A DNA stretch of 64,000 nt from Sepiola atlantica (GCA_963556195.1 OY744525.1:78031844-78095843), one strand, 5' to 3'. Counted from the stretch's first letter, positions 37,641 to 50,752 are shown. Translations and numbers: made by a program. Notes: generated by a model from the letters alone, not told the origin.

Positions 37641-38978
37641 ACACACAGATAACATGATTTCATGATTGAACTCTCTGGATATCTGGGTTGCCTTGACTAA
37701 TGATGCTGAAATTCTACACACTTATATAACCTATCAAATAAAAATTTTGTGCAAAGTTTTAACTAATTTGGTTTATTGGTTTTTGAGTTATGATTGATCA
37801 AAGAAATGAGATTTCCAGCATAGGCCATTCGTGTAGTCTATTAAGGGATAGAGCGCTCTCGCGCCTCCCTTGATAATTAGCAGAGCTACCTGCTGTTGCC
37901 CGGTGGATGAATAACACAAAATAAAAATAAAAAATGTGTGTGATATATATTTTCATATAAAACATTAATTCAAGTACATCAGAGAAAAAAAAGGTAAAAA
38001 AATGTCCCAGCAACAAAAACCTACTGAATTGCAATAGTGTCGACTATCTAATAATACTTGAAATGGACTGAACATATGAATAATATTGTCTAATATAGAT
38101 GGTTAAAAATGAACTCACAATAGTATCTATGGTATCTGGTAACAGAAATGAAAAAATTATAACCCTCACTTTTACAAGGACTTAAGGAATTACTGCCTGA
38201 GTGTCAAACGTGTTGATCTTACATTTTTTTTTTTATATTCAAAATGTTTAAAATTTTATATTCAAAATGTTTTAAAAACTTTGACTCAGAAAATCAGCAA
38301 TAATTTAGCCAAAAAGTTAAGTTGGTTTTATTTTCCCATTAAATTATCGTCAAAATGTGTAAGTGGCGAATGTCCAAATATTTACCTAAAAAGTGGAAGC
38401 AATTATAAAAAGGGGCATGCATACCACATCAAATTTAAAAATGAAAAATAAAAAAATTATTTTAAAATATACTGTTCAATTCAGAGACAGCAGATCAGTT
38501 TATGTAAAATGATTACACTACTTCAAAATCTGGTAGTGAGTTTTCTTTTGTCTAGAGAATACTAATCTAGTTAGAAATTATTTTCTATCTGCCAATTTAA
38601 AAGCTCCCAAATCACTTCCGAATGTTGAAAGCTTCGAATTAAACAATAACACAATTTCCGGCCATTTTTCCTGCATTATTCTGGATAAAAAATAGCTTAC
38701 ATAGATTTATCTGGTCATATGCAATTCGAAAGTGATTTTAAAGCCTTTAAACTGTCAATTCCAACATAGATTTTGGCAAGTTTATCGGAAAAAAATAAAG
38801 TTTGATGACTGATTTATGCTCCTAAACCAAGGAAAAATCGTATTTATCAACTATGCCACTATCAGAATGAAATTATTATTAGTTTTAATTATATTATTTT
38901 CCTTATTTAAAATTATTAAATGGCTAAATTTTAAGTCTTCAACCAAGGCTTATTTCATTAAAATTTAAAAAAGAAATG

Positions 38979-39170
38979 GAATTCTCCATTTTTTATCTGA
39001 TTACATTCAAGATAGTAATTCAGAAAACAAAAATATTAGAGTTAAGAGTGAGAGATCACTTATCTATATAAAAATTAACATAGAATGATCACCCACTTCC
39101 TAACCACTAAGCATCAATGATAACCCACTTTCAAACCAAATAGCATAGAAGAGAAAAGGTAACCATTTTT
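38979..39170 (+). repeat. Dispersed repeat DR1, copy 7
   Basis: A diverged forward copy: AATTCTCCATTTTTTATCTG, later GAGAGATCACTTATCTATAT and AACATAGAATGATCACCCAC. The last block is partly repeated at 39117-39150. Confidence 0.55.
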
Positions 39171-39862
39171 TCTCAGCATTTTAATGGTTTGTGACAGTAT
39201 TTGTAATTTTTATTATTGAAATTTATCCCAGAATAAAAAAATCGTCTTCACTGCAACTTATGTAATAATGAGGTAAAGTCAAATTTAGAATCTCAACTCT
39301 AATCCCGGCATTATCAAACATCACTTCTGTATCCATAAGGCAAAGCCTATCCAGTATTCTTGACCGCTACCTGGACTTTGGGTTAATGATGAGGTTAATT
39401 AAGGTATGTTTTCATCTCTCTTGCCAAATAAATTCTATTTTTTTTTAATAGCCGAGATTACTACCCCTCTTCTATCTCACCAAAATATGCCTAAGCTTGA
39501 TCTTACACATCCCTAAAATGGTCTATAAATTGTCTATTTCTCAATAACAAGTGACAAATTCATTGAAAAGAAATATTTATGTTTTAATAAAAAAGTGATT
39601 ATGTTCATTTGTATGTGACTTAAAATGCATTTTTATGTCATATCAGTTGATTGATTCAATTATTTTAGAATTGTGTAATTATTTCATTTTACAACTTTTA
39701 GTTAAAGTATGCAATAAAACATTTTGATATCTTTGTAAGCAAAATCATGTAATAAAACCGACTCTTTAAATAACATTCATTAACATGATACCATTAAGTT
39801 TCATTGTCTCTTTAGAGATTTATATTTGCTTGATTGGTAACTATTTTAGGTTTCTATTTCAG

Positions 39863-40128
39863 AAGTCTACACTTCCCAGTACTGCAATTCTCCATCAAAA
39901 CGAAGAGGGCAGACAGGTCAAGAGACAGAGATGAGGCCATTAGGACAGACTGTCAACTACCCAAGTGATACAACCATTGTGGCCAGGGGATTCTATACAC
40001 CAAGCCTTTCACAAAACAATGATAACAAAGACTCTGTGACAGAGGATAGTAACTCTTCTGATATAAGTCAGCAGTCAGTCGGAAATATTTATAGAAATCC
40101 AAGGCCTTTACCCCCAGTTCCGCAGTAA
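39863..40128 (+). CDS. Protocadherin gene D, terminal exon
   Basis: A 266-nt terminal exon after a TCTATTTCAG acceptor, entered in phase 1 (split Glu), starting EVYTSQYCNSPSKRRG and ending SVGNIYRNPRPLPPVPQ then TAA. It lies 9.2 kb from the preceding exon but shows no sign of decay. A possible AATAAA is at 40589-40594. Confidence 0.92.
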
Positions 40129-41260
40129 AATCATATATATTTAGTCAAACTGAAATGCATAATCATAGGTAAAGAATATTTATTTATTGTAGGTAATGAA
40201 TATCTATTTAATTGACAAATGTAAAAGATCTAATGAATTTTTTTTTAGTATTGCCAACTGTACTCAGATATTTAAAACATAAGTGAAAATGAATACTTTA
40301 ATTCAGGATTCTCATATTTAAAATTAGTCTATGATAATTATTTTGAAATTTAGTTTTTCTTGTGTTCATATTTTTTCTTAATTTGCTCTTTCAAAGATGG
40401 AATCGAACTTCTTTAAAAGATACATTCTAAAAATGACATGGCAAATATTGATATAGTAACAAAATTCACCATATCCTAGCATGTAAAACATTATTTTTTT
40501 CTAGGAAAATATACTTCTTAGAATTGCATTTATCTTGTTTCAAATTATCTAAAAGAACTGTATACAAGTCAGTATATCTTCCTTGTTTAATAAAATTATT
40601 CCAAAAAAGTAAAAATTGAATTTCACTTACCTTATAATGGGCTACACTTTCTAAAAATGATGCAATTTTACTATAATAGAAGAAATAAGATAAAATAAGT
40701 AATTTTTTAAAATATATACCATAAAATGTGTTTCATATTAGTTCTGTTTTAAAACTAGAATGCTAAGTAGAAATGTTCTTTTATTTCACTCTAAGTTCGT
40801 TCTACTGAAATTACTACCATCCATAATCAATAAAACTGCACGAGTTTGCACAAATATAACTATTTATTTTACAAAATATTTTCTTTTAATAAGTCTGAAT
40901 TATTACAGGATTTTATCCATTTATTTGATTTTGTTAAAATTTAATTAAAGCAATTATATATAGTTAAGCTTAAATATTAGACATTATTGTTTTTGTTTGA
41001 GACATTTTTATATTAGTAATTGATAGAAAGAAGAAAATAGGTTGCCTTGATGGAGGAGTAACAAAACTGATGTAAAGCATTTTGGGAATAAATTTAATTT
41101 TCTAATTTTTTTTTTTTACTACTAGCACATCTCATTTTTTTCATTTATGTAAATATTTGAAAATATTTAAAACTTAAAAATAGAATTAAAAAAACACAAT
41201 ACACATGAATAACTGCGAGGCTATCAGTCTTTTGTCAGAAACCCAGCAGCCCCCATTTAC
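40129..41260. other. Intergenic, gene D to gene E
   Basis: About 1.1 kb AT-rich with the gene D 3' UTR. An ORF at 40760-40948 has no recognisable similarity and is not called. Confidence 0.6.
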
Positions 41261-41267
41261 AGTTGTA

Positions 41268-41423
41268 GCCATTATACAGAAAACACATTCACTAGGACTG
41301 CTGCTTTCTTTCTCCCCTTGATAAATGTATGAAACTACACATTATGCTGATTGATATTCTTTCGGATAACAACTGCAGAAATCAGCTTCAGTTTTAACTC
41401 TACTCAAACGAGTGAACAAAAAC
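41268..41423 (+). promoter_or_regulatory. Gene E conserved promoter/leader block and 5' UTR exon
   Basis: The 36-bp block at 41268-41303 (GCCATT ... CACATTCACTAGGACTGCTG) is followed by a CTTTCTTTCTCC tract. The exon ends AAAAAC|GTAAGT (41423/41424) and would join the acceptor at 42064. Its last 20 nt of the block are the same as in gene D. Confidence 0.72.
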
Positions 41424-42064
41424 GTAAGTAAACAAATTTTTAAGCTTTTGTTTCTTCTCATTTATATAACTAATGTAGTGACAGTCATAATATGTTCTTT
41501 TATCTCTAGTTATTTATAGACAAAGGAAGACACCATTGTACTTTCCTTCATCACAAAATACTATATTTGTTAAAACACTAAAAGAAATATACTTCTAAAG
41601 TATAGTTCTATCAAATCTATATATTATGTAAAGATCTTCAAATATCTGATATTCTTATATCTGTAAAAAAGAAAGAAATTATTTAAAAGATTCAAGACAG
41701 TAAAGTTAATGATAGAATTTGCATTTTATGAATACAAAAATTATATTGCAAAACAAATAATAATAATTGATATGATGTGTCTGAAATATTTTTCTAACAA
41801 CTGTAAGCCAGATATATAGTCAGGTCAAAAATATCAAATAAAAATGTTTCAAGATGGCTAGAATGCTGTTTTTACTCAAGACTATTGGAAATTTGATGAA
41901 AAAACGTCATGTCTAATTTTAATTCGTTTTATTAAAAAAACCCTGTTTCATTTACATTCTTAATGCATTTCAGTATAAATGGATATTTCAATGTAATAAA
42001 AAAAAGTTGATTACATTTTTCAAAAACGGTTGGGAATATATAATATTTATATCTATTTTTTCAG
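41424..42064 (+). other. Gene E 5' UTR intron
   Basis: AT-rich intron ending ATTTTTTCAG. Nothing else seen. Confidence 0.6.
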
Positions 42065-42120
42065 ATCACATCATTCTGACATATAAATCTTTTAAGAAAA
42101 TCAAATTTTACACCAGAAAG

Positions 42121-44559
42121 ATGTTACTAGAAATATACATGGTGTTTTCAGTTCTTCAAATTTGTCAAAGTGTTGATCTGACATTCACAGTTGAAGAAGG
42201 AAAAAGTCCTGGTACTTACCTTGGAGACATTGCTGCTGATTCTAATGTGATGGATGATGTAGCAATCCAAGATCACTATCTTATTGCATTCAGTCTTATG
42301 GAACAGGATGGAACAAGCAGCTCTCCATTATTCCGGATTTCTAAAAATACAGGAAAACTTTATACAGCGCAGACATTGGATGCTGAATCATTATGCACAT
42401 TTGAAAAAGAATGTTTTCTGATGGTTGATGTTGCTGTACAAAAAGGAAGTACAATTAGCAGAATCTTTGAAATCAAAGTAATAATTGAGGATGTAAATGA
42501 TCATCAACCAGAATTTCCTGATAAACAAGTAAACATTGAATTTGCTGAAGATACGGCTAACGGAAAGAAGGTATCTATCCCAAATGCGATTGACAAAGAT
42601 GTTGGAGTTATTAATTCACAGATAACATATAAACTAAGTAAAAATAAAAATGAACCATTTACATTATTTATTTTCAAAAAAGTTGATGGAACTTCTGATT
42701 TGAGTATTACTCTAGAAGAACGACTTGACAGAGAAATCAAAGATTCTTACTTAATTAAAGTAATTGCAAAAGATGGTGGAAAACCATCTAAGGAAAGCAT
42801 TTTACTTGTACATATTTCAGTCACGGACATCAATGATAACATACCCATCTTTTCTCAAAATGTCTACAATGTTTCTATCAAAAACAAACCAAGTGAAACT
42901 TCTTCCATTGCAACTTTATCAGCCACAGATTTAGATTCTGGTAAAAATGGAAGAGTCACTTATCATTTCAGTACAAAAACATCTGATGTTGCTAAAAGTC
43001 ATTTTGAACTCAATGAACAAACTGGACAGATTTTTCTTGAAAAAAAATTTAAATTAAGTAATATGGTTACATATAATTTATATATAGAAGTTCATGATGG
43101 AGGGATTCCTCCATTACAATCACTAGCAAAGGTACTTGTGAATATAATTAACCAACAAAATACCCCTCCAGCTATTCATCTGAAGTTCTTGTCAGCATCA
43201 GGAAAAGATTCAACATCAGTTTCTGAAGGAATCAAAATTGGAAGTTCCATTGCATATGTAAAAGTGACTGATCATGATGTTGGACAAAATGGAGAAGTGA
43301 GTTGCAATCTGCATTATGATAAATTTAAACTACAAAGTCTGGACACTAAGAAATACCAAGTAATTGTGAAAAAAGCATTGGATAGAGAAAGAGAGGCAAA
43401 GCATGAAATTATCATCAGCTGTCAAGATAAAGGATCTCCTCCACTGCAAAGTAAGAGTAAGTTCTCTATCAAAGTGACCGATGTGAATGATGTAAGACCA
43501 CAGTTCTCTATGGAGACATTTAAGTTCTTGATTGAAGAGAATGAGAAGTCAAGATTTTCTGTTGGCTTCATCAATGCAACAGACCCAGACCTGGGAGTTG
43601 GAGGGAAACTCACCTATTCTCTGCTCACAAATAACAAACAGTTTTTACCTTTCAAAATCAAAGATGATGGCATGATTTCAGCCATTATGTCACTGGATCA
43701 TGAGTTTCAAAACATTTACAAGTTTCAAGTATTTGTGAAAGATAATGGAATCCCATCTCTCAATAATACAGTCAACGTCATTGTTGAAGTGACTGATAAA
43801 AATGATAATGCTCCGTATTTTACATTTCCCAGTGTCAATCCTTATAACATGGATGTTGTATATTACCGGCATCATTCAAAGAACATCACTTGTGTAAAGG
43901 CAGCTGATGGAGATAGTCAAGAGAATGCATTTCTAAAATATGAAATAATCAGAGGCAATGACAAGCAGATGTTCACCATCAACCAGTACACTGGTTTGTT
44001 AACTTTCAATCGAGTGCTTGCGCAACAAGATGCTGGTTCCTATGAGTTAGTGTTTGTTGTCAAGGATAGTGGTAGTCCAGTTCTATCAGCAACAACTAGT
44101 ATGTTTTTCACTGTCACTGTAAGCAACAAGACATCAGAAATGCTAAGTGCCGTTCATACAATCACTGAAGATAAAGTTGATCTTACATCAGTGATTATTA
44201 TTACGGTTGTAGCAGTGACCGTAGCAGTGATCATTACTGCTTCAATCTCAGTGTGTATCATTCGCTGTAATGATCAGAGAAATGTGACATATGCCCATGC
44301 AATGGCACCAGCCAATGTGGGTGTTGTTGGTCCAAGTGGCAGATATATGAGTGATCAGAGACATTTGATGTGTCCTTCAAAGCAGGGAATATCTTGGCCA
44401 ACTGCTGTCAATGTAAACAAAAGTCAAGTAGATAAAATAAGAAATGCACATATAAACCAAACCAGCAGAGAAGCACATCCAGCAGAAAAACTTCCCAGTC
44501 AACAACAAAGATCAGCTTCTCTTCCACAGCAGCAAACATCATCAATAAATGAATCTGAG
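42121..44559 (+). CDS. Protocadherin gene E, large exon: signal peptide, EC1-EC6, transmembrane, proximal tail
   Basis: 813 codons. The frame is open from 42007, but the ATTTTTTCAG acceptor ends at 42064 and the first exonic ATG is 42121 (MLLEIYMVFSVLQICQS), a good signal peptide before VDLTFTVEEG. The EC1-EC6 and transmembrane layout is as in gene B. EC2 through the first half of EC3 is nearly identical to gene C, while EC3's second half (KLSNMVTYNLYIEVHDGG) is unique, and the EC3-EC4 linker reads NIINQQNTPPAI. This makes E a visible mosaic. EC4 onward matches the other copies. The donor is GAG|GTAAGT at 44559/44560, phase 0. The spliced protein is 955 residues. Confidence 0.94.
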
Positions 44560-44900
44560 GTAAGTCTTACATTTTTTTAAAAAACAAAATGATTTTTATA
44601 ATTAAGAAATTAAATTTGTTTTTGATTAAACTAAATTAAAATGTTATTACACATATTGGTTTACTCGTTACTAATTTTTATACTGTTTCCACTTTTTGTA
44701 ATATTCAATTTTCTATACTGTTATAACATCTTTGTTTTTAGAATTATCCATCATTTCTTTTTAATTCTTTGTATATATTTTGTTAACCTTCTACGTATTA
44801 TATGAAATTATTCCTTTAATCTGTTATATATGTTATAATCAAGAGATATTTTATTGAGTAGAATCATAAACCATATTTTATGAATTTTTATACTTATCAG
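44560..44900 (+). other. Gene E intron after large exon
   Basis: A short 341-nt AT-rich intron ending CTTATCAG. Confidence 0.7.
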
Positions 44901-45063
44901 AGACAGATCCAAGAAGGGATAAGTCTTCCAAGAAATATAAGAAATAAATCCCTTGATGTCAATTCTTCTGAATACCATAATCAACCATCACCAAAGCATT
45001 CTCGTAATGATCTTGGACAAAATGGAAGAGAAGTTCAAGGACAGAATGAGAGAGAAGCAGCTG
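44901..45063 (+). CDS. Protocadherin gene E, small cytoplasmic tail exon
   Basis: A 163-nt exon, phase 0 in, phase 1 out, donor GCTG|GTGAGT at 45064. The peptide begins RQIQEGISLPRNIRNKS and contains SSEYHNQPSPKHSR, followed by a Gln/Glu/Arg-rich end (GQNEREAAG). Tyr-x-Asn and Ser-Pro-Lys are kept. A frame open through the preceding intron end (from 44880) is not the start of a gene; the acceptor is at 44899-44900. Confidence 0.87.
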
Positions 45064-46224
45064 GTGAGTAACTCTTCATGTAGTTTTTTTTTTGTTCATC
45101 AGCAACAGTATTTTTTGTTTTCATTATAAACTAGACCATCTTTAACCCAATTGTTCAGTATTTTATATTTATATTATTAAATATTTTGAAATCCTAAATT
45201 ACGGCTGCTACTGCTTTCAAATAAACATAACATCAACAGACTGTTAGTATTATATAGATTAATAGCAGCTAGCAGTTATGACTGCTGCTGCTTACAAATA
45301 TATACAAATATTTATGAAAATAATAATAGACCCACCCTTCTCTCTTTTTATACATCATTCCATTTCTCTCACAACTTTAGATGAAGAATACACGGTGACA
45401 AGCAAGCAAGATAACACAATGTTAACAGACTTTTATGTATTTACACTGTTTTATTTTAACTGAGTCATTTGAAATTGAGTCTATGATGTAAAAATATCTA
45501 ATTATTGTTAACTGTTAAAAATATTATATTTATATATTTAAAATATGTCTTATAAGAATCCTGTCCAGTTCTTTGAAATATTGTAAGAAAGCTTAATGCA
45601 GTTCTCCGGTCGCATGTTTTTGTTAGTTGTTTTATTTAATTGCTCAGTAAAATGTGTTTGTTTTTTTTACAAAAAAAAAAGAAAGAAAATTACCCCATCC
45701 TTTATTTTAATAAATAAAACACGGAATAATACAAACAGTTTTAAAACAAAATTTACCCTTTACGATGTAAAACAAAAAATCCTAAACTCACTTGTCGTAA
45801 AAAGATAATAATATTTGAAGTTTTTAAAATCTAAAAAAAAGGTGTACCTAAAATAAAATCAACAATCAAAAAAATAGAACACAGTCATTTAATTGCTCAG
45901 TAAAATGTGTTCAGCTTTTTCTTACAAAAAAAAAATAGTAATTTTTTAATCAATTATTTTTTAAATCAAATAATTTGATTCAATAAATTTGTGCTTTAAA
46001 ACATAATTTCTAATAATATTAAAAAAACAAACAAACCCAAAACGTTTTAATAAAAAAATCAAAATAAATATCATTTTTGAGCGATTTGTACGATAAATTT
46101 CAGAGAATCTGTTGTTTACATGTTATTAATCAAATAACGCGCCCCTGTCATGTGTGTGTGTGTCTCTCTCTTTCTCTCTTTCTTGAAATAGAACTTATAC
46201 TTAATAATCAGAGGGCGGGTAATA

Positions 46225-46560
46225 CATATACTAAATCCCCCCCCCCCCTCAAAAAAGTAGGAGGTATTGCCTGGGAGGATGGTATAATGACAACAGAACA
46301 GATACTACACTACCTCCTGCCTCAAAAAAAGTAAAGGAGAAGGTAATCCCTGGGAGTGTAGTATCATGACCACAGAACAAATACAATATCCCCTCCCTCA
46401 AAAAGGAGGAGGTAATGCCCGGTAGGATGGTATCATGACAACAGAACAGATACTATACTACCTCCACACCTCTCAAAAAAGGAGGACGTAATGCCTGGGA
46501 GGATGGTATCATGACAACAGAGAAGATACTACACTACACTATGCCCCTGAACTGAGCATT
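46225..46560 (+). repeat. ~80-bp minisatellite, forward array
   Basis: Four diverged copies of a unit with GGAGGTAATGCCTGGGAGGA, then TGGTATCATGACAACAGAAC, then AGATACTACACTACCTCC and a C-run/A-run junction. The same family occurs reversed at 55560-55935. Confidence 0.85.
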
Positions 46561-47010
46561 TAAAGATAGTACATTAGTCTATATACTATACTATTTCATA
46601 ATATGTACAATAGTCTTAAATAGTATAGTTTTGGCTTCAGACAGATACATAATCTCCATTATTAATAGATGTTTGGGCTTTGACATCCTAGGCTTTGCTG
46701 ACATAATCTTTTAGCTAATTCATTTTACAGCTTTCTTCAAGTATCACAGTCCATACAGAAAATAAGACATATCCCTTTTTACAAATAAAGCACAAACTTC
46801 ACTATCATTATGAATTGTATACCCATATGCTATCAACTAAAGCAATACAAAAAGTGTTCAATCATATAGACATTTCTAGTAATTATTTTTCTCAAAGTTT
46901 TTATTATGTTCTATGAAATTTTATTTAACATTCAAGCTTTTAATAGCAGTTCTCACTGCTTGGAAAACATCATTAAAACAGCATTTTTTGCTTTGGTATT
47001 TTGAATTGTT

Positions 47011-47310
47011 GTCATTTTGGTGAAGGTTTTTATGATTCAAGTTCTTTATATCTTCAAATGTTTAATCATGGTTTTTGGTTTGGTAGTTTTGTTTTAAGGC
47101 ATATCAACCCTGTTCGGGTTATTTAATGCCGAATCTGGTCATTTTGGCGAAGGTTTTTATGCTTCAAGTTCTTTATATCTTCAAATGTTTAATTATGGTT
47201 TTTAATTTGGTTGTTTTGTTTTACGACATATCAACCCTTTTCGGGTTATTTAATGCCGAATCTGGTCATTTTGGTGAAGGATTTTATGCTTAAAGTTCTT
47301 TATATGTTTA
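47011..47310. repeat. 127-bp tandem repeat
   Basis: Copies start at 47011, 47138 and 47265 (third partial), each beginning GTCATTTTGG(T/C)GAAGG and containing CAAGTTCTTTATATCTTCAA and CGGGTTATTTAATGCCGAAT. Confidence 0.88.
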
Positions 47311-48004
47311 AGTATTTATTCATAGTGTTTGATTGAGTGAAAGGGAAGGGGAGAAAGAGGGCAGAGGGAAGAAGGGAAATAGTTGTTTTTTGTTTTGGAT
47401 TTTGTAGAACATGATTGAGTTTTGCAAAGGAAAAAACAATAAAACATCAATGTTTGGTGCATTTTGAGTCAGGAAGTCAATAACTTCAGACAGCCTGATT
47501 TGGTAGTGCCAGTAGATTCTATTTGACCCATAGATGGGGCCCTTACAGGTACTACCACTCTGGGCCAGAGTGGACCGGGGAGCAATGGCAACTAAGGGGC
47601 AGCTCCACATTCCCCACATCCCAAATTGAGGCCTCACCACTGGATGTCTTTTAAGGTCATACCCAGGACCTAAATCGGTGAAACAGAGGTTTTGAATTTT
47701 TTTTTCATTTAATTATCATAAATAACTGTCCATAAAGTTCTTTGGAAATCCATAAGAAAGGCACACCATTAACAAAATTTTACTAAAAAAATATGTTTAT
47801 TCTTGAGTATTGACTTTTTTGCTTACGTCAGCAGGCAGCATCAGCTTGTAAACAAAGATGGCGATTTTTTTTACATTAGACTAGCCTTCTTTCAATAAAT
47901 AAATTGTCTATCAAAGAATTTTGTGACCCTTTTATAAAATAGTGACTCCTTCGAGAAATACTGTTTTTCTTAAACTTTAATTCTAGTCAGAAATGACTTT
48001 CTAG

Positions 48005-48130
48005 TTGCCTATTAAAAAAAACTTGGAAAAAAAAACAATTTAGAATTTATAGTGAGGGTATCAGTTTCGCATATAAATTTAACGTAAAATGATCCATTTC
48101 CGGACCATTCTAGCCTTTTAAGGCAGTTGG
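48005..48130 (+). repeat. Dispersed repeat DR1, copy 8
   Basis: Forward copy: ATAAATTTAACGTAAAATGA followed by a CCATTTCCGGACCATTCTAG stretch, most like copy 1. Confidence 0.65.
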
Positions 48131-48179
48131 CCTCCAAATTATTTTGATATCTTTTCATGCTGAAAAGTTCAAAAGAAAA

Positions 48180-48390
48180 TTACTTACCTTACCACTAACA
48201 CTAGATTCGAGTGGCAAGCTCCGCCACTAAAAATACTCCCTTAACTTTACCTCTAACCCTAAATTCAGGTGACAAGACCCCCCCCCCCCAAAAAAAAACT
48301 CCCTTAACCCTAGGTCCGAGTGGCAACACCCCCTCCTAAGAAAACTCCCCTTAAGCCTACCACTAACCCTAAGTCTGAGTGGCAATCTCT
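48180..48390. repeat. ACCCTAA-type tandem repeat
   Basis: Three to four diverged copies of a ~60-bp unit with ACTAACCCTAAGTCTGAGTGGCAA-like sequence, separated by C runs and A runs (for example 48280-48300). Similar pieces adjoin DR1 at 12810-12900 and 31300-31340. Confidence 0.7.
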
Positions 48391-49293
48391 GTCCAAACAA
48401 AAACCATCTTAAACTATACATAATTGTTTAAAAAAAAAATTAAACTAAGGATGAATTTTGATAATTTAAAAACTAAAAGTCTTCGATCAATCTATATTTT
48501 ATAAATATATTATTTTTTATAGCAAAATCTAAAATTTAATATTGTTGTGAGCATTGCTACTTTTAATATTCACACATAGCTGATAATATCTAATGAACAT
48601 TTTAATTAATGATTAGAAATAAATAGTCTTCATGTAATTACAGCATATTTTATGAAGTGATTTTTTCTCAAGAATTTTTCTTTCATATATTTTATTGCAT
48701 ATTGCATCCCCTCTTATGACCAAGAACTGTTATTAATCAACTGTCGCAATTTTCACAATTCCTTTGGGAACAAAAATGAAAACAGGAACTTTATATTTTT
48801 GAATTATATTTTGATTAATGAAATCATTATTCAGGAATTCATGGGAAAAATAATAAAGTTATGGACTACAAAATTATATATGATTTTATTATGAAAGACA
48901 CAAGTTAAAAGCATTTAGAATTAGTTTTTGTTTTCCAAATCACACAAAATAGTAGCAAATGATGACAATGAAAATCTGATAGTATAATTATTTATTCACA
49001 GGCTTTTTACCATAAGCTCATTACAAAATGAGGTAATGTTATTTAATTTTAACATTTATATAAACTTGAAATTCTTCTATCTCAGTTGTAAAACTTAAAA
49101 GAATTTAAAGTTTACACACTATGTTGATTTACTTCTGTGATGTCAGTTTTAATTTGTTTAAAGATTAGGGTTTTAAAGAAATATCCATAGTTCTTATTTA
49201 CTAAAAAAAAACAATGGTTTATAGTTTATATTTTAGATTCCAAAGCGGTGAAGAATATTCCATACATTTTTTAAAATCCATTTTGCTTTTCAG

Positions 49294-49559
49294 AACTATA
49301 CACCTCTCAGTATTGCAATTCTCCATCAAAACGAAGTGGGCATCCAACACAAGAGACAGAGATGAGACCATTGGGACAGACTGTCAACTACCCAAGTGAT
49401 ACAACCATTGTAGCCAGGGGATTCTATACACCAAGCCTTTCACAAAACAGTGACAACAAAGACTCTGTGACAGAGGATAGTAACTCTTCTGATATAAGTC
49501 AGCAGTCAGTGGGAAATATTTATAGAAATCCAAGGCCTTTACCCCCAGTACCTCATTAA
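49294..49559 (+). CDS. Protocadherin gene E, terminal exon
   Basis: A 266-nt terminal exon after TGCTTTTCAG, entered in phase 1 (split Glu). It starts ELYTSQYCNSPSKRSG, has HPTQE where others have QPSQE or similar, and ends SVGNIYRNPRPLPPVPH then TAA. AATAAA is at 49690-49695. Confidence 0.92.
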
Positions 49560-50545
49560 TTCTTTTTGTAACATCCTAAGTCATTGTTCATATTATACCT
49601 CATTAAGATTTTCACGCATATCATACAAGTATCTCTTTTTTATGTATAAAGATGTAGTGCATGTGCAATGTAAAATTTGATCTCTGCTAAATAAAAGAAG
49701 AGCAAATTCACTTGATTAAATAACTTAAATGATATATAAATATGTAATTTGATGTAATAATGTATTTTGTTGATAATCTTTAAGGAAAATGTAGTTGTTT
49801 TGTGTGCAATATTTATTTACAGAAATTAATATTAAATTATTGAAAATATGAACTGACAAAATTAATTTGTAGAATTTCACACCAGCAAATTAATAACATT
49901 GACTGTTTGGATTGGAAAGCATAAAAGATCAACTTAAAAAAAATCTATTATTTAATGGTAAAAATTAACTTGTAAATAGCATTTTTTAAATCAATAATTA
50001 AATTAAAAAAACATTTTTCTTCTGTCTTGTGGTTATGTAATGTTGTAATTAAAAAGAATGAAGTCTTTTTTTGGAGATTGGACTCACTTCAGTTTTTGTC
50101 TTTCACAAACTAACTATAGATAATAATATTCAGTGAACTGAACTTGTAATACAAAAAAGAACTAATATTGTAATTTTTTTAAATTGTGAATAAATTATGT
50201 CAAAATCTATTAGAAAAATGTTTTTTAAAATCAAATTTTTTCAATATCATTTTGAATTAATTTATAATGTAAATAAACCACTGAATGTGCTAACTGCTTA
50301 TGCATGCATGCACGCACACACACACACACACGCATGCACACACAAACATGTTCATTGAAAGAAAAAGAATAAAACAGAAACATACCTAATTTAATGAATG
50401 GAATCATGGGAATATATTTTTTTTTTTCAAATTTGTATCCCTTTTTATTGGTAAGCATAAAATGTGTTTAAAAAAAATTGAATAACTGAATATATTTCCA
50501 TTAAAAAATCAAGTAATAGGTGAAGTCCTGTTTCCTCCACGATAC
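49560..50545. other. Intergenic, gene E to gene F
   Basis: About 1 kb AT-rich with the gene E 3' UTR (AATAAA 49690-49695) and a short (CA)n run near 50313-50345. No gene seen. Confidence 0.6.
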
Positions 50546-50570
50546 ACAGCAGTCATCACTTAGAGTAGCA

Positions 50571-50752
50571 GCCATTAAACACACAACATACACATTAGGA
50601 CTACAAGCTCCTTTTTTTCATCAATCAAAGAAAGCATGCACCCGAACTGTGAATTATATCCATACAAAAACAACAATAACAGCAGCAGGAGAGGTTTTAC
50701 TTCAGGTTGAGCTTCAACCTCAGCACAATCATCAGAAGAAAGAATAACAAAG
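50571..50752 (+). promoter_or_regulatory. Gene F conserved promoter/leader block and 5' UTR exon
   Basis: The 36-bp block at 50571-50606 keeps GCCATT and TTAGGACT but ends ACAA instead of GCTG. An upstream AGCAGTCATCAC (50549-50560) and a downstream CATCAATCAAAGAAAGCA are shared with gene G. The exon ends CAAAG|GTAAAT (50752/50753) and would join an acceptor at 51444. Confidence 0.7.

Larger units (their letters stand above)
30705..39862 (+). other. Gene D last intron (9.2 kb, transposon-rich)
   Basis: The longest intron in the window. It contains two DR1 copies, a broken LINE (about 32990-34270) and a separate LINE 3' end (about 34500-34771), an inverted dispersed repeat (36085-36345), a fold-back element (36542-36927) and a 160-bp tandem repeat (37198-37606). 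31580-32980 and 34780-35680 are AT-rich without clear features. Confidence 0.7.
45064..49293 (+). other. Gene E last intron
   Basis: A 4.2-kb intron containing the ~80-bp minisatellite (46225-46560), a 127-bp tandem repeat (47011-47310), a purine-rich stretch and a GC-richer segment (47330-47660), one DR1 copy and an ACCCTAA-type tandem repeat (48180-48390). 45080-46200 and 48400-49290 are AT-rich with nothing recognised. Confidence 0.65.

Noticed and set aside
47320..47640. 106-residue antisense ORF
   Set aside because: Composition fits a repeat-derived or chance frame next to a purine-rich run; no domain recognised.
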